Made by a program: the position numbers and the translations under genes
Shown here: in pieces, positions 55,110 through 64,000 of the stretch
Layout: each line of letters starts with the position of its first letter
Position numbering within the stretch: position 1 is the first letter of the stretch
Notes under the pieces: generated by a model
Database searches by the model: none
What the model was told of the DNA's origin: nothing
Seen by the model: the letters and a program-made list of their open reading frames with translations, nothing else
NCBI RefSeq assembly: GCF_030272615.1
Contig: NC_081409.1
Coordinates: forward strand, 915,174,340 to 915,238,339
Length of the DNA: 64,000 nucleotides
From: Cryptomeria japonica
Taxonomy: Eukaryota; Streptophyta; Pinopsida; Cupressales; Cupressaceae
Direction: 5' to 3'

Positions 55110-56751
55110 AAAGCAGTGGCAGCCGAGGGAGGAGGATCTTGATCATCTTTCTTGCCCCATATATTAGCGGGGCCAGGAGTTAGGTTTGACACGGACCATC
55201 CATCTTCTGGGTCTTTTTTTTCTTCTCCTTCCTCCCTTTTGGGAGGCAAAATAGCCAGAGCTAGGCGAGGAAATTTAGAGGTGGTGGCAACAGGCCACCT
55301 AGAACCATCACCAACAACAAGAGCCAAAGTAATAGGAGCATCAGAAGGCCACCCTGAGGTAGAGCCACGACATGGAGGAGAAGTTGAATGATGCCTCCAC
55401 ACGTCATCTCCCCCACTAGAGGAACAACGAGGAACCTAGGACCAAGGGGTTGAGAGCTTTGGGAAGAGGAGCTTCGGCCACAGCGGCGGCCACAAAGCAG
55501 AGTGTGGTCAGCAGAAACAAAATATGACGACACTCTCACAACCACACAAGGGGAAGTGCCCCAATGCTGAAGGATCTCATGTAAGTGGCCCACCTCAAGT
55601 GCCACTTTATCGGCTTGGACCTAAATCTGCATTAATATATTATTACAAACGCAAGCTTTAGCATAGAGCGAGACATTAGTATCCAAAGAGCTGTGAGTAA
55701 AAAGAACAAAATTTCTATCTTTCCAAAGAGTAAATAGGATCTTCATTTTGAAAGCATGCCATATCTAAGAAAACTTGAAGGGGATTCTAGGCGAATCTCC
55801 CAGAAGAGCCATATGCTAAGAAAAAGGCTCAGGCCGAAAAGGCTGAAAGAAATCATGGATCCAACTCCAATACTATTAAGCTCTTCTACATAACCAAAAA
55901 ATGTGCATAAAAGTTTCTAGATGACTACAAAAAGGGCACCACGGATCAGGAAGCCCCAAATGCTTAAGTCTGGAACACAAAGGCAACCCTTGAAAAAGAA
56001 CACACCAAGAAAAGTGTGCAATCTTGGGTTCAGTGGTGGTGGATCAAACAACAAGAAACCTAAGTCTCCAGGATTAATGAGAAGACTGCAAATGCCACTG
56101 CTGGTTAAGAATATGGACCATAGGCAAATGGGGCACCAACCAGAGATAACCCATTTTGGGTTTGTAGCTAGTGAAAGGAGTCCAAGGATACCACTTCCAA
56201 TCCTTACACCAAGGTCTGACAGACTGAATGCTAAGCTTCTGTAACATATGTGAGGGTAAGGCTGAAACCAGAAGGTCATAAGTCTGTCAATTAGGTCGAG
56301 ATAGGTGATACTGGACCTGGAGGTCATCCCATGACTGAAGACTCATAGAAACTCTAGTAAACAAGTCCTTAGGTGGTCGAATGCCGCGTTTGTGAAAACG
56401 CAGAGCACTAACACCCTTGATTTTGGCCAGCGGTAACCCTTGCACCAGAAAAAGAGGTGACCACTAGAGGTTGTGTTGATTCATGGAGATCCCATCATGA
56501 AAACCATCACCCGCCCACCGAAGCCAAGGCTTAATAGCTTCCCAAGCACACTAGATGCTTTTAACAACAAAAGTACCCTAGATCTGAACTGGGTCTTTCA
56601 TAATGAGAAGGGTTTGAAAACCAATCCCCTTCCAAGCTGACCTATTGGCATGAAACCCCGAATAAATACAATGCCAAAGAAGGATTTTCCAAGCCTTGTC
56701 GCTAGATAAGGCTCTGATGATCCATTTAGCACATAAAACAAGCCCTTGTTT
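55110..56751 (-). pseudogene. LINE B ORF2 C-terminal part with RT zinc finger
   Basis: KAWKILLWHCIYSGFHANRS lies near 56,690-56,630 and the zf-RVT-like CPFCSHLETFMHIFWLC near 55,935-55,885, preceded by KIAHFSWCVLFQGLPL. Beyond 55,620 a 114-codon frame, VALEVGHLHEILQHWGTSPC, becomes Leu-rich. Which frame is real beyond about 55,400 is unclear. Confidence 0.65.
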
Positions 56752-58290
56752 CTAGGTAGAAATAAGGTCGAGCCCTCTGGACTCCTTGGGAAGGCAATAA
56801 TACTCCCAAGCGACTCTGTGAAAACCTTGATGGTCAAAACCAGAGGCCCAAAGAAAAGCCCACAAAAGTCTTTCCAACTTCATGTAAGAGGCCCTGGAAG
56901 GAGCCCAACATGAAGAGTAATAGACATGAGTGGTAGCCAAAACCTTCAAACAAATTTGCAATTTTCCAGCCAGAGAGAGAGGCTTAGTTATCCAATAGGA
57001 TAATTTTTTGTCAATCCTGGCTAAAACAACATTCCAAAGATCCACAGGAGAAGCTTGAAAGGAAAAAGTAATGCCCAAAAATAAATTTTTTTTGCCTTGA
57101 TGAAGCCATTTCCAACCATATTGAAGAATCCAAGGTGGGGCGAGAAGAAAAGACTGCCTATAACATTACGTCTCGTTCCATTGAATGGACAAGATGGAAG
57201 CCAAGCAAAAAGTGTCCAGATGTTGAAGAGCAGCCTAAACATTATCTTCTTCCTCAATGAGAGTGAGAAAGGAGTCATCCACAAAATGGCCATTGACAAG
57301 TTGAGAAGGTGAATTAGCTAGGGAGATTCCACGAACACGTCCAACAGAAATGGCGTTAGTATGTAAGTATCCAAAACCCTCCACCTCAAGAACATATAAA
57401 GCAGGAGCTAGAGGACAACCCTGTGAATGGATCTGAAAAGACCAAAAGCCTCATACTGATGACCATTGATGGTGATGCAGGCTGAGGCATCTCTGAATAA
57501 CATCTGGACAAATTGAATGAATCTAGGGCTGAAGCCAAGATGTTTGAGCATTGCCAAAATAAATGGCCACTCAATGCGATCATACGCTTTATCTAAGTCA
57601 ATATTAAGGAAGATTGCTCATTGTTTGGAGCGTCGGGCCCATTCCATCCCTTCCCAAACAACAATAATATTATCCTGAATAAACCTGGACTTGATAAATC
57701 CAGTCTTCCTTGGACGAACAATCAAAGGATGAAGATGATGAATCTTGAGAGCCAAGGCTTTAGCAATGATCTTATACGAGACATTGAGCAAGGTAATAGG
57801 TCTCTAATTGCAAATGTCCTCCGGATCCCCAGCCTTAGGGACAAACTTGATGTTACCTCGGTTAAGCATCTTTCCCAGGGACTAGGAATGAAAAGCTTCT
57901 AGGTAGAACTTATGCAAGTCAGGACCAACACAAGGCCAAAGGGATTTGTAAATCTCGCAAGGGAAACCATCACACCTAGGGGCTTTATCATCTGCCATAG
58001 AAAAAATGGCTTCCTTGAGATCATAAATAGTCAGTAAGAGATCACAAAAAGGTCTGTTGAGACTTGGAAAGCCTTTTGGGAGCAACAACTAAGAAATCTT
58101 GCAAAGCATGGACTCTGGTCGGAGAGTTTCCCTGCGCTGTGAACACCTTCTCATAATGACGGACAAAATCTTGTAGAATATCAGACAGCTTGGTGAGAAC
58201 AACATGCCCCTCTTTGATTTTCTTAATCCCTACAAAGGTATGACAAGCGTGCAAAGCTAGGAAAACTTCTTTGGAGGCCCTCTCACCCAC
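56752..58290 (-). pseudogene. LINE B reverse transcriptase
   Basis: Linker HWLKVGERASKEVFLALH leads to MADDKAPRCDGFPCEIYKSL (58,000-57,940), the plant L1 finger motif. The catalytic region appears as NGHFVDDSFLTLIEEED (about 57,290-57,240), with the Asp pair intact. Later FSFQASPVDLWNVVLARIDK and PLSLAGKLQICLKVLATT mark the thumb. The middle part (57,900-57,300) is in several frames with stops. Confidence 0.8.
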
Positions 58291-58368
58291 CTTGAGCCAA
58301 TGTAGACTAGCTTTGATTTGAGCTCCTCTAGAAAAGTAATTATCTGCAACTTGTTTCTGATGATGGAG

Positions 58369-59415
58369 CTAGGCTAACCGAAGTTGCAGGTTATAATCAA
58401 AACGATTTGAGGCCAGAGCTTCTGTGGCAGTACAAAGATCTTTGGTGGTCACGTCATATGAGCGCCTGTAGCACATGACAAGCTGTCTACCATAAATATA
58501 CAGAAAACTCATAGAGCGGTTAATGGCATCATTCAACCATGCAATCCAACTAGTGTGATGATGAGGCCTTGGTTCCAAATTCCAATCCCTTTGAATGTGG
58601 GCCATCATGGCCTGATGATGCAAGAGAGACATGTTGAGGTAGAACTGCATCTTGGAAGGACGTGACCTAGTTGGCTGCCATTCAATGCTAAACTTTACGG
58701 GGAAGTGATCAGACACTATCACATCAACGAGAGGAGTGACGGGAAGATCTTGATCTTCAAAAAAAAATAAAAATTGCGCAGTTATTATAGCACGATCAAG
58801 CCTTTTAAAGATTCTATCTGAGCCAGCTTTGAAATTAGACTAAGTGTGTCAGACCCCACCTAAGCGGTGACAGTTGGTGTTGGGGTTGAAAAGACCCAAC
58901 TTATTATGCATATAGTACCAAGCTTCCCTCTCGCGAGTTGTAAATCGAAAAGGCAAAATTCCATCCTTATCAATTGCCACCTCAACCATATTGAAGTCAC
59001 CACACATGACCCAAGTTGCAGGTGGCAGAGTATCAACAATCCATCACCATAAGTGTGATCTATCAACCAAATCATTGGGAGCATAAACATTAACAATCCC
59101 AATGGAATGATTATCAATTGACAACAAAACCCATACAGTGCGCTGCATGGGATCAAAACCGTGAGAAATAACCACAGAAAGCCAATGAGGTGAAAGGAGA
59201 GTAGCAACTCCCGCTTAACCAGCCTCATGCTGGGAAGCAAAAACTAGGCTATCCGGCCAAATAACACGACATGTAGTAGAAAACATGAAACCAACAATTT
59301 TAACTTCCTAGAGGTAGAGAACATCCAGGCCTAAAACACGATGATGAACATCTCTAACAAAATACTTTCTGGTGAGGTATGTGAGACCTCAAACATTCCA
59401 TGAGATGTAATTCAT
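58369..59415 (-). pseudogene. LINE B endonuclease (start of ORF2)
   Basis: The start MNYISWNV at 59,415 is followed, across stops, by GIVNVYAPND (about 59,100-59,070), WVMCGDFNMVEVAIDKDG (about 59,010-58,960), FKRLDRAI and VIVSDHFPVKFSIEWQP (about 58,722-58,672). The G-D-F-N and S-D-H motifs of the endonuclease are both intact. The frame 58,722-58,369 then enters the linker to the reverse transcriptase. Confidence 0.85.
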
Positions 59416-60617
59416 GAAAAATCTTGTATGTCATCCTCATCACCAAGAGAGGAGAAGCTATTGTGCAAAAAATATGAACTGAGATCGAGAAGGGAGTCCC
59501 CACCGGAAATAACTCTTCTTTTCTCTGAACCACCATCTGCTATCTCAGCACGCCTAGAAGGGCTGCGAGAGTGGAACAGAAATCGTAAACTTAACCTGAG
59601 GAGTGCAAACCCAAGGGGGTCAAGTGACACCCTCAAAAGAATCCTTCCATAGCTGGCTAGGGTTTCAAACCGAAATGGACGACATAGAGACCACCTAGGT
59701 AGATGGTGCCTGCGTAGGAGACTCCGTCGTCGGTTAAGAACTTGATCCGATAGGTGGCTTTTGGGCAGGAGCCTCAAAGTTTTTGCCTTTGTGAACCACA
59801 ATGGTCCATTCATCTTTCTTAGCTCCCTCCACAAGTCGAGAGTTGATCTCCTTAATAGGGGGTTTTATTTTTGATACAACCAAGGGGCAATCCTTGAATT
59901 TGTGCTCCGCTGACTGGCACCGATAGCAAGTGTTGGGAAGGTTCAAATAAAGAACCTTCTGGGTGAAGGTATTACCACCCACTTGACTATTAACAGTTTC
60001 TTTTAGGTCACGGGAAAGGTTGACCTCAACGCAGACCCTCTTTTGAGGGCGAGCATTAAAAAACCGGTCTAGTTCAAGATAAATAACTTTGCCAACAGAC
60101 TGAGCAATACTTTGCATGAAAGGCCAACAAGGCAAAGGAAGACCAGGGAACTCAACCCAGACCTGAACTTGCAACTTTTTATCATATGAGACAGAAAAGT
60201 CTTGAGACCAACGCTAGAAAACCAGAAGGGAAGACCAAATGGTCCATGGCCCATGAGAGAGGATAGCTCCTCAACATGGGAAGGGTTCGAGAAGCGAAAC
60301 TAAAAGAAACCCTTGGTGAGGCTTTGGATGCTATCAAGCTGGACTCAATGAGAAGACCAGGCTTTGGAGACCCATTCATGAAGCATGCTTTCAGGAGGGA
60401 TCCTACCCACAAAATAACCTATCAAAGTGCATTTTTCAAGCCACTCACAGACATTATCAAAATCTTGAATAGGAAGCACAACATTAGGCGAGGACATACC
60501 TCGTGAAACACTTTCAGAACAAATTTGCGAGGGCATTTGTTCTGAGGTGCCATGAGGGTTCGTTGCAACAACTCCACCACCAACGTCAATTGCTGGGCTA
60601 AAGTTATCTAGAGCCAT
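59412..60617 (-). pseudogene. LINE B ORF1 with zinc knuckle
   Basis: The ATG at 60,617 begins MALDNFSPAIDVGGGVV. A segment with WLEKCTLIGYFVGRIPPESM (about 60,460-60,400) has the style of the DUF4283 domain common in plant LINE ORF1 proteins. After a shift come QVQVWVEFPGLPLPCW, FFNARPQKRVCVEVNLSRD and a CCHC knuckle CYRCQSAEHKFKDC (about 59,938-59,898). A second shift near 59,740 leads to the Arg/Ser-rich tail ending DEDDIQDFS. Its TGA overlaps the ORF2 ATG as ATGA. Confidence 0.75.
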
Positions 60618-61131
60618 AATAAACTCTAGAATCCCACAGTAAATGCGGTCTAAAAAAAGTAGTACACAACCTCAAAACCTAGCTGCGTTAAATGCAAATA
60701 TTTTAAGTTTATAAATCATGAAAATTATTTTCTGGAACAATGATTGGCTAATATAATTTAGCTGTTATAGCTGGATTTTTAGGAAAGTGCAACATAAATA
60801 ATTTTCCTAACATATTTTTTAGCCATCTTTACTATTTTTAGAAAATGCAAACGAATTTTTTGTTGCGAGCACTACCATCCTTGATCCACACTACTTCCTG
60901 GAGCACTATTTCCGATCACTTCAATCCTATTTTACTAGAATTTCAACTCCTTTTAATGTTGTTAATGAAACTTTTAAAATAATATCCTTACTTTTAGGAG
61001 GATTATGTGGGAGCATAGATAAAGTTGCTTTATCATTATGGTAATATTGGAATATGTAATATTACATTTGTTTTAAATAAAATCTATTAAATATAATTAC
61101 AATATACTATGTATTTTATATAAATACATAT
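60618..61131. other. AT-rich spacer, no gene seen
   Basis: No long frame or repeat was found between the LINE B start and LTR H. The LINE B 5' untranslated region may occupy the left part. Confidence 0.5.
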
Positions 61132-62570
61132 TGATGCCCTCCTAAATGGCACAAGGTTAGTCTAAGATCAAAGAACACAAAAACACATGAAACATTAGTG
61201 TTAGTCAATCTAAAACTAAACATATGAAGGCATACCAAAAGAGACACAAAGAGACATGCTAATATATCTAATAAGTAGAACAAAGATCATGAGACATCTC
61301 CAACTGCCTCTTAGCATGGCCTTAGTTTCTTCTCCCTTGTTCCTCTCCTCTCCAAGTTCCAAAATAGTGTAGCTCTCAGCAGCTTTTTGCACTATGGATG
61401 CTTATGGAGGATTGAGATTGTAGTATAGCTCTAAATGTGAAATAAAAAGCTAATACTAATGCTAAAATGATATATTTTAACCAAAAAGACAAGATGTTAG
61501 ATTGTTTATGCTAAAATGCTCTCTAAAATGTCTATAGCTTAGATGCATACAAGTTTTCAGGATCTGGATTATGAAAGAATGAGCTCTATTTATAGGAAAA
61601 ATGGAGCAATGGATGGCCAGGATTGAAAGGTTTAATCAAGGGTCAAGGTTGAAAGCTGGGAATCCATGTGCACAATTTGCACCAATGAAATGGTGACAAG
61701 TGTCAACATGGGGTTGGGTTGAAAGAAGAGGTTGGAGGCATTAAAGGCCTGAGAAGACCTCATGGTTATCTAAAGGCTAAGGGTCAAGCCTAAATTAAGA
61801 TCATCCACTGGATTAAGAGTTAATCCAAGGATAAACCTTTGTGCAAATGATTAAGAGATAATCATGGTCAAAGCATTAAAGGCTTGATGAGACCCTTGGG
61901 TTGGGTAGAGGTTGAGTCAAAACAAATGTTTTAACCATGTGGAAGGGTTTGGGTTAACCATTAATGGTTTTTGGAGACTTTGGGGATTAAGTGGTTGAAA
62001 GTTGGAAGCCTTCAATGGTTATCAAAGACTTTGAGGAATTTAGTGGTTGAAGGTTGAAAGCCTTTAATGGTTATCAAAGACTTTTAGACTTTGAGAAGTG
62101 ACTCCATTTTGCTTAGGAATGTGACAATAATTAGGCGATGGATTAGGTTTAGGAAGGGGTTAGAAGAATCTAGAAGGGGATTAAGTTTTGCAAGTGGATT
62201 TTGGTGGGTGAGGGAAAATAAGATTTTATTTAAAATAAAAATTCATTTATTTCAATAAATGTGTGCAAGTTGCATTTGTAGGAAAATGCAAGTGGGGTGG
62301 GGATAATGATTTAAATAAATGTTTTATTTAATTTATTTAAAAGAGGAAAAGAGGATTTTAATTAAATAAATAGATTTTATTTATTTAATTGATTGGAATT
62401 GGATTTAATGAATTAAATAAAATAAATTGAATAATTTATTTAATTAATAGAAGAATGTTTGGGGATGAATTAATTAAATATTAATTTAATTAACTGATGG
62501 CTAGTGGATTTTTAATCAAATAAATACGAAATATTCATTTAATTAAAATGGACAGATTTATGTGACTACA
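61132..62570 (-). repeat. LTR H: 3' LTR of an element extending beyond the window
   Basis: The LTR is 1,439 bp. On the minus strand it runs from TGTAGTCACATAAATC to TTTAGGAGGGCATCA. A purine tract directly precedes it on that strand, so this is the 3' LTR and the element body lies to the right, leaving the window. The U3 part matches LTR G. The strong AT-rich stretch at 62,220-62,560 has alternating TTAAATAAAT strings. No target duplication partner is visible. Confidence 0.7.
61586..61594 (-). promoter_or_regulatory. TATA box of LTR H
   Basis: The minus strand reads TATAAATAG in the context TTTTTCCTATAAATAGAGC, a good plant TATA box at the position equivalent to that in LTR G. Confidence 0.6.
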
Positions 62571-62583
62571 TTTGCCCCTCTTT
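62571..62583 (-). other. Polypurine tract of the LTR H element
   Basis: The minus strand reads AAAGAGGGGCAAA directly before the LTR start TGTAG. Confidence 0.65.
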
Positions 62584-62879
62584 GAGACGGTGCGGTTTAT
62601 CGCGTCGTTTCAAAGAAAGAAAAATAGGTGTGAAGAAATGCCCCATAAAATGTAAATTTAATGGGTGGTATGCCCCCTCGAGAGATGGGCCGAAAAATTT
62701 CAAAAAATCGGACGATCTCTTGAAAAAGAATGAAAATTGGCAGGGTGGTAGAATAGAAGAAGTTAGACATATAGGTGAAAAATAGAAGAAAACGGGGGAA
62801 ACATGGAGAAATGGGGGGCTCGGGAAGTTCACGAGGACCACGGCGATGAGCGGGGCGAAGTTACGGTGACGACAGGGGG

Positions 62880-62887
62880 TATAAATG
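62880..62887 (+). promoter_or_regulatory. TATA box of the plant-mobile-domain-like gene
   Basis: TATAAATG lies in a G-rich context (GGGGGTATAAATGGGGG) about 100 bases before the ATG of exon 1. This spacing allows a 5' leader of roughly 70 bases. Confidence 0.55.
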
Positions 62888-62981
62888 GGGGAAAGGGGTG
62901 AAAAGAGGATCATTTGTGACCGTGACCAGTTGAAAACGAGAGCTCTGACAGTGACATTTGGAGGAGCAAGAAGGAGCTACT

Positions 62982-63056
62982 ATGCCGATTCCGATCACCA
63001 AGCATAGATTTGAGCGAGTCCGACGGTTCCAGCGCCCAGCCGACTATGGACCAACG
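62982..63056 (+). CDS. Exon 1 of plant-mobile-domain-like gene
   Basis: The ATG at 62,982 opens 25 codons, MPIPITKHRFERVRRFQRPA then DYGPT, ending ACG|GTACGC at a GT donor in phase 0. It is highly basic. The start was chosen because a TATA box stands upstream, the frame is open to a donor, and splicing to the acceptor at 63,706-63,707 keeps phase. The alternative frame from 63,010 is open longer but runs into the AGCGCT repeat stretch without coding character. Confidence 0.5.
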
Positions 63057-63707
63057 GTACGCAAATTCAAAAACTTACTTTTTAGGCATTTTTGATAGGT
63101 TTTTAGCTGAGTCCAAGTCAAGTCGGAGCAAGAGCACTAGAACTATGGTTTTAGCGCTTTTGCTCCATGAATTAGCGCTATTGTGCTCTGGTTTGAGCGC
63201 TTTTGTATTCATTAGCGCTAATGTATGCAAGTTTTAGCGCACTTGACCAAGTAGCGCTATGGTAGGGTTGATTGAGTGCTATTGATGTGTAATAGCACTA
63301 TTGTATAGCGGGTTTAGCACTTTTATTTTTGTAGCGCTTTTGTAGATCTTTTTGAGCGCTGTTGCTAGGGTTGTAGCGCTATTGTGGAAAACTAGCACTT
63401 TTGTAGATAAAATAACGCTTTTGCCTTAGGATAACGAGATGCCTCAGTTTTGGACAAAATAAATCTCCTGATGCCAATGATTGATGGATGGCGAGGTGAA
63501 GTGGGAGTTGTTTTGAATCATAGTAGCCCGATGAGACTTAGGTCATTTGTTAGGATAAATGCCTGTTGAAGTCTAGGCGGCCATGATTGCTTACCTGTTG
63601 AGACCCAAAGATACTTGATCAAAGTATCTGATGATAGTCTAGGTTTAAACTTAAGAAAGTTTGAAAATAAAACAGCTGATAGTGATTGATGAATGTCTAT
63701 GTGCAGG
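63057..63707 (+). other. Predicted intron of the plant-mobile-domain-like gene
   Basis: 651 bp from GTACGC to TGTGCAG. It holds the AGCGCT motif cluster and, at 63,430-63,700, ordinary non-coding sequence. Confidence 0.45.
63110..63430. repeat. AGCGCT-type short motif array inside the intron
   Basis: About fourteen copies of (T/G)AGCGCT(A/T)TTG or one-base variants (AGCACT, AGTGCT, AACGCT) lie at irregular 17-25-bp spacing, the first near 63,152 and the last near 63,410. Most keep the palindrome AGCGCT. The variants are what C-to-T or G-to-A change at the CpG would give. The surrounding bases are not conserved, so this is a motif cluster rather than a simple tandem repeat. Confidence 0.8.
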
Positions 63708-64000
63708 AGGATCTGCGCGTGTTACAATTACGCGAGCGCTACCCTGCGACACAGGGGTTGCGGGATCGATTGACGCAGATAGAGATTGATTGTATAGCAA
63801 CGATTGGTCTCTACGAGGTGATGCATATGCCTGTGATTCAGATGAATCACGGCTTGATTACAGCCTTGGCAGCGAAGAGGGAGAGGTGGACTACCTCTTC
63901 AGATATCATAGGGACCTTTGATGCAGGGAGGAGTGCAGCTGAGTGGGAGGGGGATGGAGAGAGAGATCCCGATGGATACAGGTGCAGGAGAGGGTGGTGC
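63708..64000 (+). CDS. Exon 2 of plant-mobile-domain-like gene (runs off the window)
   Basis: After a TGTGCAG acceptor the frame EDLRVLQLRERYPATQGLRD is open for 97 codons to the window edge. The segment IDCIATIGLYEVMHMPVIQ followed by MNHGLITALAAKRERW resembles the first conserved block of the plant mobile domain (aminotransferase-like PMD, as in MAIN/MAIL proteins and in many plant retroelements), where a Leu-hydrophobic-Ala-Leu...Arg-Trp pattern is usual. The typical next block is not visible because the window ends, and the last residues (WTTSSDIIGTFDAGRSAAE) already deviate. It may be a gene captured antisense inside the LTR H element. PMD assignment is from memory of the pattern only. 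Confidence 0.5.

Larger units (their letters stand above)
55080..60617 (-). mobile_element. LINE B: L1-type element, one block
   Basis: A minus-strand LINE with ORF1 (60,617-59,412) and ORF2 (59,415 to about 55,110): endonuclease, reverse transcriptase, RT zinc finger and a Ser/Pro/Leu-rich tail. It is GC-richer than the surrounding DNA and unrelated in detail to LINE A. No internal LTR insertion, poly-A tail or target duplication was identified, so both ends are approximate. Many stops and shifts are present. Confidence 0.85.

Noticed and set aside
58860-59240. 126-codon minus-strand frame in LINE B endonuclease
   Set aside because: It is in the wrong phase; the endonuclease motifs GDFN and APND are read in another frame across the same bases.
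1-64000. tRNA, rRNA or microRNA genes
   Set aside because: No cloverleaf, rRNA-like block or convincing long hairpin was seen by eye; a covariance-model search could not be run.

Overview
The window looks like repeat-dense intergenic DNA from a large plant genome. The evidence is several LTR retrotransposons of plant Ty1/copia type with plant tRNA-Met-like primer sites, two plant-type L1 LINEs with C-terminal RT zinc finger and RNase H regions, a plant-mobile-domain-like gene and AT-rich spacers. A gymnosperm is plausible from the size and style of the elements, but nothing here proves it. No tRNA, rRNA, CRISPR array or bacterial-type operon was seen, and no intact conserved cellular gene. 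Element letters (Copia A-F, LINE A-B, LARD, LTR G-H) are labels used only here.

Layout. 1-3,220: AT-rich spacer with TA and CA microsatellites, a GC-rich 39-bp minisatellite (1,421-1,640) and a short hairpin. 3,225-13,148 (minus): a decayed multi-exon gene of unknown family. Its start exon, splice sites, symmetric small exons and stop can be followed. Its large second exon is interrupted by Copia A (5,044-12,138, target duplication GGTAC), and removing the element restores the reading frame. 13,439-18,960: two halves of what may be one retroelement-associated gene, the first on the minus strand and the second on the plus strand, separated by a truncated copia (Copia E). 20,157-21,784: LTR and gag start of Copia F. 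21,985-about 23,450: LTR G, related to LTR H at 61,132-62,570.

24,340-54,200 is a nested stack. The base is LINE A (minus). It is broken by Copia B in its 3' untranslated region (24,864-30,279, duplication CTACC), by a 16.5-kb LARD-like LTR element in its reverse transcriptase region (31,649-48,137, duplication CATTC), and by small Copia D (50,072-52,340, duplication CATAT). The LARD-like element is itself split by Copia C (35,696-42,491, duplication GAGTG), the best preserved element here. Copia B carries a GC-rich 449-bp insert bracketed by an 11-bp direct repeat. The LARD-like element has 3.2-3.3-kb LTRs that contain a 27-bp minisatellite, and a decayed long frame of its own with no recognisable pol.

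55,080-60,617 (minus) is LINE B, with ORF1 (zinc knuckle), endonuclease, reverse transcriptase and RT zinc finger. 61,132-62,570 is LTR H, the 3' LTR of a minus-strand element that leaves the window to the right. Just inside it, on the plus strand, is a TATA box, a short first exon, a 651-bp intron full of AGCGCT-like motifs, and an open second exon resembling the start of a plant mobile domain (62,880-64,000).

Most premature stops in the decayed frames are what C-to-T change in CAG, CAA or CGA codons would give, as expected for heavily methylated, silenced plant repeats. Boundaries with target duplications are base-accurate readings; domain edges inside decayed frames are approximate.
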